Below, one piece after another: positions 26,493 through 35,570 of a DNA stretch of 64,000 nucleotides. This DNA comes from Streptomyces sp. KL109B (GTDB taxonomy: Bacteria > Actinomycetota > Actinomycetes > Streptomycetales > Streptomycetaceae): positions 682,001-746,000 of the forward strand of contig NZ_JASERL010000002.1 of NCBI RefSeq assembly GCF_030766935.1, written 5' to 3'. The first letter of the stretch is position 1; the number at the start of each line of letters is the position of its first letter. The notes below the pieces were generated by a model that worked only from the letters and a program-made list of their open reading frames with translations, was not told the origin of the DNA and searched no databases. The translations under genes and the position numbers were made by a program.

Positions 26493-27596
26493 TCAGGTGC
26501 GCACGGCACCGAAGTCCACGACAACCGGCCCAGGCGCCTCCAGCACCACGGCGGTGCGCTCCGCCTCGGCGACAAGTTCGTCCCGCTGGGCGGACGTGAG
26601 CGTCCTGAACGGCTCGAGCGTGAGCGCGCTCCCCGCCTCGCCACGCTCCTTCAACGACCACAACCCACCCAGGAACCCATCGACCAGGAACGTCAGATAG
26701 GAGGTGTTCACCTGCCAGTTGCGCCCCCGGTCGACCTCATGGATCACGCGAGTGCGGTCGGCGTGGGACAGCAGCAGGTTGTCGAACTCGGCGAGCAGCC
26801 GCGGCGGGGCGGGGGTGTCCTCGTCGGGCCGGGGTGCGTCCGGCAGGTCGAAGACCTCGACCCCGCGCTCGTCGCGAAAGGTCACGAGCCGGGGCCGCAG
26901 TCGCTCGAAGGCCTCCTTGCTGCGCGTGATGCCGGCCCACTGCTGGAAGTCCTTGACCGAGGCGGGCCCGAAGGCGCCGAGGTACCGCAGGACGGTGTCG
27001 TCGGGGGCGGGAGCCGGCTCGATGGGCCGGCCGAACCAGCGCTCCACCGTCGTCAACCGCACCCCACCACTCCTCCGCCACAGCCCGCGCGGCGTGACCT
27101 GGACGAGCGGCAGGGAGGCCCGCGCGGCGATGGTGAGGGCCTGCGGATCGGCGTCCGGCCAGTCCCGCAGGAGCCGCTCCCGGATCTCCTTCGGGGTACG
27201 CGGCTCCTCCTCGACGTACGCCCGCGTCACTTCCCGCACCCGGTCCGCATCGACGCCGACGAGCCCCTTGCGGAACATCCGCAGCTCCCGGTCGAGGGCG
27301 GGCTGCATGAGCGGCCGCAGCGCAAGGCAGTCCTCGGCGGTGTGCAGGTGGATGGTGGAGCGCATGGTGACGAGCCGGGCGACACGGCGCCGTTCCAGGG
27401 CCTCGGACAGTTCGGCGGGGGCGAAGCCGGCGAGGCGCGCGGCGAGCGCGAGATACGGCGGCCTGACCTCCTGCGCCTGCAGCCCGAGCAACCGCTGGAC
27501 CGCGTCCTCCGCACTCAACGGACGCCTCTCAAGGAGTAGTTGGCGCTCCAGAGTGGCCCGCCCCAGGGCCCGCGCGCTCATCACCTTCGTCGTCAT
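26493..27596 (-). CDS. HTH_42 winged-helix protein (AlkZ/YcaQ-like DNA glycosylase family)
   Basis: The 367-residue protein is built of tandem winged-helix domains. N-terminal LLGLQAQEVRPPYLALAARL contains Q40-A41-Q42, matching the catalytic QxQ motif of AlkZ-type glycosylases (YcaQ has QxD). TMRSTIHLHTAEDCLALRPLMQPAL and FDNLLLSHADRTRV are other family blocks. AlkZ excises bulky or cross-linked alkylpurines and protects a producer from its own DNA-damaging antibiotic; housekeeping paralogues also exist, and no biosynthetic cluster is adjacent here. Activity is therefore inference. The gene converges with the LysE gene (15 bp between stops). Confidence 0.82.
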   Translation of the reverse strand: MTTKVMSARALGRATLERQLLLERRPLSAEDAVQRLLGLQAQEVRPPYLALAARLAGFAPAELSEALERRRVARLVTMRSTIHLHTAEDCLALRPLMQPALDRELRMFRKGLVGVDADRVREVTRAYVEEEPRTPKEIRERLLRDWPDADPQALTIAARASLPLVQVTPRGLWRRSGGVRLTTVERWFGRPIEPAPAPDDTVLRYLGAFGPASVKDFQQWAGITRSKEAFERLRPRLVTFRDERGVEVFDLPDAPRPDEDTPAPPRLLAEFDNLLLSHADRTRVIHEVDRGRNWQVNTSYLTFLVDGFLGGLWSLKERGEAGSALTLEPFRTLTSAQRDELVAEAERTAVVLEAPGPVVVDFGAVRT

Positions 27597-27711
27597 ACCC
27601 GGACGCTAACCGGAAACCAGGTCACACGCCGTCCGCAATGCGCTGCGCCCCTCCGTCACCTCGCCTGGTTACGCTGCCGAGGACCGCAGTACGGAACGGA
27701 AGGAGGCGCCG

Positions 27712-28872
27712 ATGCCGCGACGGCAGGGACGACCGGACCGGAACGGACACGGAGGGCCGCGCCGCTACTCCTGGCGCCGGGCCACCACCCCGCCCCCTCC
27801 GGCGCCCGAACCACCCGCCGAGCCCGCCACCGCCCCGGCCCCGCAGGAGCAGGGCAGTGTGGTGAACGCGGCGCTGTACCGGGACGGCCTGCGGGTCGCG
27901 ACCCCGGAGACCCTCACGGACACGTACCGCCAACTGCGCGAGAAGCCGGACACGATGGCGTGGATCGGCCTGGCCCGCCCATCCGACTCCGAACTCAAGT
28001 CGCTGGCGGCCGAGTTCGACCTGCACGAGCTCGCCGTCGAGGACGCGATGGAGGCGCACCAGCGCCCGAAGCTGGAGCGCTACGGCGAGACCCTCTTCGT
28101 CGTCCTGCGCGCGGCCCGCTATCTGGACGCGCCGGAGGAGGTCGACTTCGGCGAGCTGCACGTCTTCGTGGGCCCCGACTTCGTCATCACGGTCCGGCAC
28201 GGCGCGGCCCCCGACCTCTCGAAGGTCCGCGGCCGCATGGAGTCGACCCCTGGCCTGCTGCGCCTGGGCCCTGAAGCCGTCCTGTACGCGATCCTGGACG
28301 CGGTCGTCGACGGTTACGCGCCGGTCGTCGCGGGCGTCCAGAACGACATCGACGAGATCGAGACGGAGGTCTTCTCCGGCGCCCCCGAGGTGTCCCGCCG
28401 CATCTACGAACTCTCCCGCGAAATGGTCGAGTTCCAGCGCGCGACCCGCCCCCTGGTCGGCATGCTGCACGGCCTGATGGCGGGCTTCGCGAAATACGGC
28501 ACGGACGAGGAACTCCAGCGCTACCTCCGCGACGTCGCCGACCACGTCACCCACACCAGCGAACGCGTCGACTCCTTCCGCCAGGCCCTCGCCGACATCC
28601 TCACGGTGAACGCGACGCTGGTGACGCAGCAGCAGAACGCGGAGATGCGGGCCCTCGCGGAGGCGGGCTTCGAGCAGAACGAGGAGATTAAGAAGATCTC
28701 CTCGTGGGCGGCCATCCTCTTCGCCCCGACCCTCGTCGGCACCGTCTACGGCATGAACTTCGACCACATGCCGGAGCTGCACTGGGGCCTCGGCTACCCC
28801 CTCTCGATCGCCCTGATGGCAACCGTGTGCGTCAGCCTGTACTTCATCTTCAAGCGCCGCGACTGGCTGTAG
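27712..28872 (+). CDS. corA: CorA family magnesium/cobalt transporter
   Basis: The 386-residue divalent-cation channel has a long cytosolic N-terminal domain, a stalk helix and two C-terminal transmembrane helices. The pore signature YGMNFDHMPEL (GMN) follows helix 1 (ISSWAAILFAPTLVGTV), and the C-terminus ends with basic FKRRDWL as usual. The first 45 residues form a Pro/Arg-rich extension (RRATTPPPPAPEPPAEP) absent from most relatives. Start ATG 27712 is supported by GGAAGGAGG 6 nt upstream. It stands alone. Confidence 0.92.
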   Translation: MPRRQGRPDRNGHGGPRRYSWRRATTPPPPAPEPPAEPATAPAPQEQGSVVNAALYRDGLRVATPETLTDTYRQLREKPDTMAWIGLARPSDSELKSLAAEFDLHELAVEDAMEAHQRPKLERYGETLFVVLRAARYLDAPEEVDFGELHVFVGPDFVITVRHGAAPDLSKVRGRMESTPGLLRLGPEAVLYAILDAVVDGYAPVVAGVQNDIDEIETEVFSGAPEVSRRIYELSREMVEFQRATRPLVGMLHGLMAGFAKYGTDEELQRYLRDVADHVTHTSERVDSFRQALADILTVNATLVTQQQNAEMRALAEAGFEQNEEIKKISSWAAILFAPTLVGTVYGMNFDHMPELHWGLGYPLSIALMATVCVSLYFIFKRRDWL

Positions 28873-28953
28873 CCGGAGTCCGTGCCTCCGTAGGAGTGGT
28901 TCGGCGCCGCCTCGGGTGACGAGCCGTTACCCATCGCGGGGAGTGACGTTCCC

Positions 28954-29364
28954 TTGATCATGAGAAAGATCAACATGATGGTTTCCGTGCTCGCGCTCGC
29001 CGTCGCCGCGGCGATCCCGACGGCGGCGCCCGCCGGTGCGTCCCCTGGCGCGAAGCCCCTCGTCAAGGCCGACAAGTCCGCGTGCACGCACGACTTCTCG
29101 GGCCCCCAGGTGTGCATCCGGATGTCGGGCGACGCCATGTACACCCGCGTCACCGGGTTCTGGTCGAATCCTCCGAAGTCCGTGAAGTCACGCAAGACGT
29201 GGCTCACTTCGGACGGGAGCCGGACCACCGAGGTCGAGACGGCGACGCGGGCCGGGGAGACGATCAGCCACTCGTGGGGGCGGGGAGCGAACTACGAGGG
29301 CGCGCGGGTCTGCGTCCACTTCAAGGGGATCGACCGCGCGGCCTGCATGGACGCGCCGATCTGA
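28954..29364 (+). CDS. Small secreted protein of unknown function
   Basis: The 136-residue protein has a clear Sec signal peptide (MRKINMMVSVLALAVAAAIPTAAPAGA) and a mature part of about 100 residues with four cysteines (SACTHDF, QVCIRM, ARVCVHF, RAACMDA) that could form two disulphides. TTG 28954 is used because GGGGAG lies 10 nt upstream; ATG 28960 would shorten the protein by two residues. No family is recognised; the size and cysteine spacing could suit an extracellular inhibitor or antimicrobial protein, but this is speculation. Confidence 0.7.
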   Translation: MIMRKINMMVSVLALAVAAAIPTAAPAGASPGAKPLVKADKSACTHDFSGPQVCIRMSGDAMYTRVTGFWSNPPKSVKSRKTWLTSDGSRTTEVETATRAGETISHSWGRGANYEGARVCVHFKGIDRAACMDAPI

Positions 29365-29378
29365 CCGGGGCGCGGGAT

Positions 29379-29410
29379 ATTGGTCTAGTCCTCGTTTGGT
29401 CCGGACCATT
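29379..29410 (+). promoter_or_regulatory. Two DasR-like (dre) boxes upstream of the chitinase gene
   Basis: ATTGGTCTAGTCCTCG (29379-29394) and TTTGGTCCGGACCATT (29395-29410) are adjacent 16-mers resembling the DasR consensus ACTGGTCTAGACCAGT, the classical direct repeats of Streptomyces chitinase promoters. A possible -35 TTGACC (29409-29414) overlaps the second box, with TATCCG 18 nt downstream. Confidence 0.82.
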
Positions 29411-29489
29411 GACCAAGGCATGATCACAGGGCTATCCGTAAGGCAACTCGAGTGCGTCACAACCCCGTTGACGCAACCTCACCTCTTGG

Positions 29490-31019
29490 ATGGCCATGAG
29501 ACGTATCCGTTCGCTCCGAGCCGCTCTCACCGCGGTCGCCACCACGGCGGCCGCCCTGGGCCTGACCGCGGTCGCGGGCGCCCCCGCCCAGGCCGCGACC
29601 CCGCTGCCCGCCCATGTCTTCGCCCCGTACTTCGAGTCGTGGACCGGCGAGAGCCCCGCCGACCTCAGCGCCAAGTCCGGTGCCAAGCACCTGACGATGG
29701 CGTTCCTGCAGACCGCGCAGAAGGGGTCGTGCACCGCGTACTGGAACGGCGACACCTCGCTGCCGATCGCCGCGTCGTCGTTCGGCGCCGACATCAAGAC
29801 GATGCAGGGCCGCGGCGGCGACGTCATCCCGTCCTTCGGCGGCTACACGGCGGACACCACAGGGACCGAGATCGCCGACAGCTGCACGGACGTCGACCAG
29901 ATCGCCGCGGTCTACGAGAAGGTCGTCACGACGTACGACATCCCGCGGCTCGACATGGACATCGAGGTCGACTCGCTCGACAACAGCGCGGGCATCGACC
30001 GGCGCAACAAGGCGATCAAGAAGGTGCAGGACTGGGCCGCCGCGGGCGGCCGCAAGCTGGAGATCTCGTACACCCTGCCGACCACCACCCACGGCCTCGC
30101 CGCCAGCGGCCTCGCCGTGCTCAAGAACGCGGTGGCCAACGGCGCGAAGGTCGACGTCGCGAACATCATGACGTTCGACTACTACGACAACGCCGCACAT
30201 GACATGGCGAAGGACACCCAGACCGCGGCGCAGGGCCTGTACAACCAGCTCGCCGCGCTCTACCCGAGCAAGACGCCCGCCCAGCTGTGGGGCATGATCG
30301 GCGTCACCGAGATGCCCGGCGTCGACGACTTCGGACCCGCCGAGACCTTCACGCTCGCCAACGCGAAGACCGTGTACGACTGGGCCGTCGCCAAGGGGAT
30401 CAACATGATCTCCTTCTGGGCGCTCCAGCGCGACAACGGCGGCTGCCCCGGCGGCGCCGCCGCCGACAACTGCTCCGGCATCGCGCAGAACACCTGGGAC
30501 TTCTCGCACATCTTCGCGCCCTTTACCAGCGGCAACACGGCGCCCAGCAACGACTTCTCGCTGACGGCGAGCCCCGCCTCCGGCTCGGTCACCGCGGGTG
30601 GCTCCACCGAGGCCACCGTCAAGACCGCCGTCACCGCGGGCTCCGCCCAGACCGTGAACCTCACCGTCAGCGGCGCGCCCGCCGGCGTCACCGCCACCCT
30701 CAGCCCCAACTCGGTGACGGCGGGCGGCAGTTCGACGCTGAAGATCTCCACGACCTCGGCCGCGGTCAACGGCACGTACACCCTCACGGTGAGCGGCGCG
30801 AGCCCGTCCGCCGCCCACTCGGCGACGTACACCCTGACCGTGACCGGCGGCAGCGGCAACCAGTGCACGGCCCCCGCCTGGTCCGCCACCGCGATCTACA
30901 CCGGCGGCCAGCAGGTCTCGCACAAGGGCCACACCTGGAAGGCCAAGTGGTGGACGACGGGCGAGGAGCCCGGCACCACCGGTGAGTGGGGCGTGTGGCA
31001 GGACCTCGGCGCCTGCTGA
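29490..31019 (+). CDS. Secreted GH18 chitinase with C-terminal chitin-binding module
   Basis: The 509-residue secreted enzyme hydrolyses chitin. It has a twin-arginine-like/Sec signal peptide (residues 1-36, ending GAPAQA), a GH18 catalytic domain (about 40-345) with the DxDxE motif in RLDMDIEVDS (catalytic Glu159) and a TMAFLQT strand, an Ig-like/FnIII-like linker domain (about 352-450, NDFSLTASPASGSVTAGGST), and a C-terminal CBM5/12 module (CTAPAWSATAIYTGGQQVSHKGHTWKAKWWTTGEEPG). The ATG at 29490 lacks a strong Shine-Dalgarno; ATG 29496 is equally possible. The two dre-like boxes predict repression by DasR and release by glucosamine phosphates. Confidence 0.93.
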   Translation: MAMRRIRSLRAALTAVATTAAALGLTAVAGAPAQAATPLPAHVFAPYFESWTGESPADLSAKSGAKHLTMAFLQTAQKGSCTAYWNGDTSLPIAASSFGADIKTMQGRGGDVIPSFGGYTADTTGTEIADSCTDVDQIAAVYEKVVTTYDIPRLDMDIEVDSLDNSAGIDRRNKAIKKVQDWAAAGGRKLEISYTLPTTTHGLAASGLAVLKNAVANGAKVDVANIMTFDYYDNAAHDMAKDTQTAAQGLYNQLAALYPSKTPAQLWGMIGVTEMPGVDDFGPAETFTLANAKTVYDWAVAKGINMISFWALQRDNGGCPGGAAADNCSGIAQNTWDFSHIFAPFTSGNTAPSNDFSLTASPASGSVTAGGSTEATVKTAVTAGSAQTVNLTVSGAPAGVTATLSPNSVTAGGSSTLKISTTSAAVNGTYTLTVSGASPSAAHSATYTLTVTGGSGNQCTAPAWSATAIYTGGQQVSHKGHTWKAKWWTTGEEPGTTGEWGVWQDLGAC

Positions 31020-31056
31020 GCATGCCCGCTGAAGGCTGAGTACGCCCGCTGAAGGA

Positions 31057-31102
31057 CGAAGGCCGTGGCCCGGCACCCGGAGGTGTCGCACCACGGCCTT
31101 CG
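31057..31102. terminator. Bidirectional terminator
   Basis: CGAAGGCCGTGG (31057-31068) and CCACGGCCTTCG (31091-31102) form a perfect 12-bp stem between the convergent chitinase and MFS genes. Confidence 0.75.
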
Positions 31103-31127
31103 CCGTGTCACTCGCCGGTTCGGCGCC

Positions 31128-33680
31128 TCAGTGGCTCAGCTCCACGTCGACGTCGTTGCGGCCGCTGCCGTTGAGGCTCAGCGGCAGCGCCTGCGGGGCG
31201 TAGCCGCTGGCGACGACGGTGTACTGGCCGGCGTCCAGGTCGTCGAAGGCGTACGCGCCGTCGACTCCCGTGACGGACGTGCCGACCGTGTTGCCCGCGG
31301 CGTCGAGCAGCGTGACGCGGGCGTCGTTCAGCGGCTCGCCGGACGTGCCGCGGACCACGCCGTGGACGCGGGCGCCGGGCACGAGCCGGACCTCGCAGCG
31401 GTTCGGGCCGCCCTCGGCCACCTCGACCGGGAGCGCCGTGGGCCGGTGGCCCTCCGCGCTGACGGCGAGGGTGTAGGCGCCGGTGGCCAGGTCGCCGAAG
31501 GCGAAGGCGCCCGTGGCGTCGGCGGCGCCGGAGGCGATCACCTCACCGCGCACATCGGTGGCGATGACCAGGGCGCCGGGCACCGGCAGGTCACCGGCCG
31601 CCGTGACGACGGTGCCGGTCAGGCCCGTCGAACCGGCCAGCATCAGGTCGAAGTCGAGGAAGTCCTCGCCGACCGTCAGGGTCTGCGCCTGCGGCTGCCG
31701 GGAGCCGCCGGAACCGATCAGGACGTACGTCCCGCCGGCCGGGGCGCCGAGCCGGTACGCGCCGTCGGCCCCCGTCGTCGTACGGCCGAGCTGACCGCCC
31801 CTCAGGTCGATCAGGGTGACGACGGCGCCCGCGAGCGGGGAGCCGTCGCGTTCGCGGACGTACCCCTGGATGCCGGCGCTCGCGCCGACGGCCGTGTCCA
31901 CCGGTGCGGCCTGCGCCGGTACGGGGGCCGGGTCGTCGGCGGGGGCCATGGGCTCGGCGGGCGGGGCGTCGTCGCCGTTCTCGGCGGCCTCGCGCGCCTG
32001 CAGGCCCGACAGCTTGCGCAGCGGCACCTCCTTGGTCCACAGGACCATCAGGAACGCGACGACGATGACGCCCGCCGCGATCAGGAACACCACGTGCATG
32101 GCGTCGGAGAAACCCTGCTTGAACGGCTCCGCGAGGCGCGGGTCGAGGTGCTGGATGAACGAGGAGTCGGACAGTACGTCGCCGCCGCCTCCGCCGTTGC
32201 CCTTGACCATGTCGAGGACCGGCTTGTTGGCGGGGTCGGAGACGACCGACGGGTCGTGCAGCGCGGCCTGGAAGTCCTGCGTCTTCGCGGCCGACCTGAA
32301 CGCATCGGAGATCTTGTCGCCGACGTTCGAGAAGAGCACGGACAGGAAGATCGCCGTACCGGCGGTGGCGCCCATCTGCCGGAAGAACGTGGACGAAGCG
32401 GTCGCCACGCCCATGTCCTGCGGCGGCACCGCGTTCTGCACCGCGAGCACCAGCGTCTGCATGCAGCAGCCAAGGCCGAGCCCGAACAGGCCCATGTAGA
32501 GCATGGTTTCCCACAGCGGGGTGTCCCACTGGACCTGGAAGTGGAAGCAGAGCAGCGCCGCCACCATGAAGAGGGTGCCGAGGGTCGGGAAGATCTTGTA
32601 GCGCCCGGTCTTCCCGGTGATCTGGCCGGAGATGATCGAGGCGATCATCATGCCCGCCATCAGCGGCAGCATCTCGAGACCGGACCTGGTGGGGCTCGCG
32701 CCCTTCACGATCTGGAGGTACTGCGGGATCATCAGCATCCCGCCGAACATGCCCGCGCCGATCAGCACGGACAGGAAACTGGTCTTGCTGAAGATGGGGT
32801 TGCGGAACAGCCGCATCGGGATGAGCGCGTCGTCGCCGACCGCCCTCTCCACGAAGATCCACGCGACGATGCCGACCGCGCCGACGACGTAACAGACGAT
32901 CGAGCCCGTGGAGCCCCAGCCCCACTCGCGGCCCTGTTCGGCGACGAGCAGCAGCGGCACGACACCGATGGCGATGGTGAGCGCGCCCCACCAGTCGATG
33001 CGCCGGTCACGGCGCACGTGCGGGATGTTCAGCACCTTCGCGACGACGAACAGCGCGATGATGCCGATCGGCACGTTGACCAGGAACACCCAACGCCATC
33101 CGGTGACACCGAAGATGCTGTCCTGCCCGGCGAGGGCGCCGCCGATGAGCGGGCCCGCGACGCTGGACGTGGCGAAGGTGGCGAGCATGTAGCCCTGGTA
33201 GCGGGCGCGTTCGCGCGGCGGCACGATGTCGCCGATGATCGCGAGCGCCAGCGACATCAGACCACCGGCACCGATGCCCTGCACCGCGCGGAACGCGGCG
33301 AGTTCGGGCATCGACGTCGAGAACGTGCACAGCGCCGAGCCGACGATGAAGATGCTGATCGCCGTCAGGAAGTACGGCTTGCGGCCGTGCAGGTCGGACA
33401 GCTTGCCGTAGAGCGGCGTACAGATCGTCGAGGTGATCAGGTACGCCGTGGTGGCCCAGGCCTGCTGGCTGAGCCCGTCGAGGTCGTCCGCGATGGTGCG
33501 GATCGAGGTGGAGACGATGGTCTGGTCGAGCGCGGCCAGGAACATGCCCAGCATCAGGCCGCTGAGGATGGTCAGGATCTGCCGGTGGCTCAGGCCGCCG
33601 CCGGACGTGGGGGTCGGTTGTGGGGTGGATATTGCTCGGGTAGCGGTGTCTCCGCGGGACGCGGACACGGCCTCAGTCAT
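31128..33680 (-). CDS. DHA2 (EmrB/QacA) MFS exporter fused to three carboxypeptidase-regulatory-like repeats
   Basis: The 850-residue protein has a drug:H+ antiporter portion (about residues 1-560) with motif LAALDQTIVSTSIRTIADDL, the A-loop GKLSDLHGRKP and WRWVFLVNVPIG, typical of 14-helix exporters. After the last helix (VVFLIAAGVIVVAFLMVLW) an acidic linker leads to three beta-sandwich repeats beginning IQGYVRERDGSPLAGAVV, LTGTVVTAAGDLPVPGALV and VHGVVRGTSGEPLNDARV. Such domains are usually extracellular, yet a 14-helix topology would place this C-terminus inside. It is ATGA-coupled to the upstream MarR gene and probably induced by its ligand. Confidence 0.9.
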   Translation of the reverse strand: MTEAVSASRGDTATRAISTPQPTPTSGGGLSHRQILTILSGLMLGMFLAALDQTIVSTSIRTIADDLDGLSQQAWATTAYLITSTICTPLYGKLSDLHGRKPYFLTAISIFIVGSALCTFSTSMPELAAFRAVQGIGAGGLMSLALAIIGDIVPPRERARYQGYMLATFATSSVAGPLIGGALAGQDSIFGVTGWRWVFLVNVPIGIIALFVVAKVLNIPHVRRDRRIDWWGALTIAIGVVPLLLVAEQGREWGWGSTGSIVCYVVGAVGIVAWIFVERAVGDDALIPMRLFRNPIFSKTSFLSVLIGAGMFGGMLMIPQYLQIVKGASPTRSGLEMLPLMAGMMIASIISGQITGKTGRYKIFPTLGTLFMVAALLCFHFQVQWDTPLWETMLYMGLFGLGLGCCMQTLVLAVQNAVPPQDMGVATASSTFFRQMGATAGTAIFLSVLFSNVGDKISDAFRSAAKTQDFQAALHDPSVVSDPANKPVLDMVKGNGGGGGDVLSDSSFIQHLDPRLAEPFKQGFSDAMHVVFLIAAGVIVVAFLMVLWTKEVPLRKLSGLQAREAAENGDDAPPAEPMAPADDPAPVPAQAAPVDTAVGASAGIQGYVRERDGSPLAGAVVTLIDLRGGQLGRTTTGADGAYRLGAPAGGTYVLIGSGGSRQPQAQTLTVGEDFLDFDLMLAGSTGLTGTVVTAAGDLPVPGALVIATDVRGEVIASGAADATGAFAFGDLATGAYTLAVSAEGHRPTALPVEVAEGGPNRCEVRLVPGARVHGVVRGTSGEPLNDARVTLLDAAGNTVGTSVTGVDGAYAFDDLDAGQYTVVASGYAPQALPLSLNGSGRNDVDVELSH

Positions 33681-34231
33681 TCTTGCGTTGCTCCCTGCTC
33701 GCCACCGTGCCCGGGGGCTTCCCCGGACTCGGGACGCGCGTATTCAAACTCTTCCAGATCGTCATTGAGGCGGGAGAGCAGCCGGATCAGCTGGTAGCGG
33801 TCCTCCGCCGACCAGGGTTCGAGCAGCTTCTCGAAGCCCGCGTCGCGCTGGCGCCGGTACTCCTCGAACCTGGCCCGGCCGGCGTCGGTGGCCCGCAGCA
33901 GCGTGCCCCGCCGGTCCTCCGGGTCCTGGCGCCGTTCGACGAGTCCCCGGTCGACCATGGCCCGAATCTGCCGACTGACCGTCGACAGATCGAGAAAGGT
34001 CGCGGCGGCCAGGTCGGTGGCACGGCGTTCGCCGTCGCGCACCAGCTTGGCCAGGAGTACCCGTTCGCCGGACCGGCTCTCGAACGTGGCCCGCTGCCGG
34101 TAGGCAGTCAACAGCCTTGAGAACCGCACCAGTTGGATGCCGAGCCCGGCTGCCGCCCGCTCGGCGCTCACGCTTCCCTTCGCCGGGTCGCCGTCCGCTG
34201 CCGCACGGTCATGGACCGTCCCCTTGTCCAT
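33677..34231 (-). CDS. MarR family transcriptional regulator
   Basis: The 184-residue regulator has a winged-helix core: LLAKLVRDGERRATDLAAATFLDLSTVSRQIRAMVDRGLVERRQDPEDRRGTLLRATDAGRARF (about residues 65-130), the standard MarR recognition helix and wing. A 25-residue hydrophilic N-terminal extension precedes it. It is coupled to the MFS exporter by a 4-nt overlap. A 17-bp inverted repeat at 34256-34272, just upstream of the start, suggests autoregulation and control of the exporter. Confidence 0.92.
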   Translation of the reverse strand: MDKGTVHDRAAADGDPAKGSVSAERAAAGLGIQLVRFSRLLTAYRQRATFESRSGERVLLAKLVRDGERRATDLAAATFLDLSTVSRQIRAMVDRGLVERRQDPEDRRGTLLRATDAGRARFEEYRRQRDAGFEKLLEPWSAEDRYQLIRLLSRLNDDLEEFEYARPESGEAPGHGGEQGATQE

Positions 34232-34255
34232 GACCGCCTCCCGTATTCGCTTCAG

Positions 34256-34272
34256 TTGCTTGTATCGAGCAA
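34256..34272 (-). promoter_or_regulatory. MarR-type operator
   Basis: TTGCTTGTATCGAGCAA is an inverted repeat matching at 6 of 7 arm positions, 25 bp upstream of the MarR start codon. Confidence 0.6.
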
Positions 34273-34367
34273 GTGAGTGTAACCGCCTTTTTTAAGCGCC
34301 TCGGCCAGGGGTCGCGGGGCGGGTACACGGCGGGTCTAGGGCCGGTCTACGACGGGTTTTACGCAGG

Positions 34368-35570
34368 TCAAGCGGGGGTCAAGAGCACGGCGGCGTTGTG
34401 CCCTCCGAAGCCGAAGGAGGTGCTGAGGGCGAGGGTCGTGGGGTGCTGTCGGGCGGTGCCCGAGACGAGGTCGAGGTCGAAGGCGGGGTCCGGTTCGGTG
34501 AGCCCCGCCGTGGGCGGTACGACGTCCAGGCGCAGTGCGAGAACCGTGAGCGCCGCCTCGATCGCGCCCGCCGCCCCGAGCGTGTGCCCGATGGTGCCCT
34601 TCGAGGACGTGACGGGCGGCCGGTGCGGGAAGAGCCGGGAGAACAGCGCGGCCTCCATGGCGTCGCCGCGCGGGGTCGAGGTGCCGTGCGCGTTGATGTG
34701 GTCGACATCACCGGGCGCGGCGCCCGCCTCCGCGAGCGCGGCCCGCACCGCCCGCTCCGCCTCGCGGCCCTCGGGGTGCGGCGCTACGAGGTGGTGGGCG
34801 TCGGTGCTGGTGCCGTAGCCGGCGAAGTGCGCGAGGCGGGGCGCCGAGCGGGCCGCCGCGTGCTCCGCCCGCTCAAGGACGAGCGCGCCCGCGCCCTCCC
34901 CCATGACGAAGCCGTCGCGGTCCACGTCGAACGGGCAGGAGCGCCGGTCCGACAGCGCGCCGAGCTGGCTGAACCCGGCGACGTACAGCGGCAACACGTT
35001 CGCGTCGACGCCGCACACCACGGCGATGTCGCACTGCCCGGACGTCAGCAGCTGCCGCGCGGCGCCGAGCGCGGTGGCGCCCGCGGCGCACGCCGTCACG
35101 ACGGGCAGGGTCGGCCCTCTCGCCCCGATGTGCAGCGCGATCGTGGCGCACACCATGTTCGGCAGATAGCCGGTGAGGAAGTACGCGGAGACGCTGCTCG
35201 CCCCGCCGTCAGCGAGCCGCTCGGCGGCCTGCTGCCGGGTGTGCTCGCCGCCCGTGGAGCTGCCGGTGACGACGGCGACCCGCGAGCCGTCCCACTCGGC
35301 GGGGTCGAGCTTGGCCCGGTCGAGCGCCTCACCTACGGCGGTCAGCGCCATCCGCGCGGCGGGGTCGATGTGCGCGACGCCGCGCGGCCGCGCGGGCAGC
35401 TCGTCGGCGCCCTCGACGCGGCAGCTCAGGGTGACCGGGAGCCCGGCGGCCGCGAGCGTCGGGTCGGGGCGCGCGGTGGCACGCCCCGCGCGGACGGCGG
35501 CCCAGGTGCTCTCGGCGTCCGGGCCCGCCGCGGTGACCAGGCCGAGCCCGGTCACGAGAACGGCGCTCAC
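34368..35570 (-). CDS. Beta-ketoacyl-ACP synthase (KAS II-like)
   Basis: The 400-residue thiolase-fold condensing enzyme has an intact Cys-His-His triad with lysine: Cys161 in VVTACAAGATA, His295 in INAHGTSTPRGD, Lys324 and His329 in SSKGTIGHTLGAAGA. The C-terminal FGFGGHNA loop is present. It should extend an acyl chain carried by the ACP encoded directly upstream; the GTG start and ACP stop overlap (GTGA), indicating stoichiometric translation. No ketoreductase, dehydratase or acyltransferase-domain genes are adjacent, so other steps must come from primary fatty-acid synthesis. A KS for a specialised lipid or short polyketide is the best reading. Confidence 0.9.
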   Translation of the reverse strand: MSAVLVTGLGLVTAAGPDAESTWAAVRAGRATARPDPTLAAAGLPVTLSCRVEGADELPARPRGVAHIDPAARMALTAVGEALDRAKLDPAEWDGSRVAVVTGSSTGGEHTRQQAAERLADGGASSVSAYFLTGYLPNMVCATIALHIGARGPTLPVVTACAAGATALGAARQLLTSGQCDIAVVCGVDANVLPLYVAGFSQLGALSDRRSCPFDVDRDGFVMGEGAGALVLERAEHAAARSAPRLAHFAGYGTSTDAHHLVAPHPEGREAERAVRAALAEAGAAPGDVDHINAHGTSTPRGDAMEAALFSRLFPHRPPVTSSKGTIGHTLGAAGAIEAALTVLALRLDVVPPTAGLTEPDPAFDLDLVSGTARQHPTTLALSTSFGFGGHNAAVLLTPA

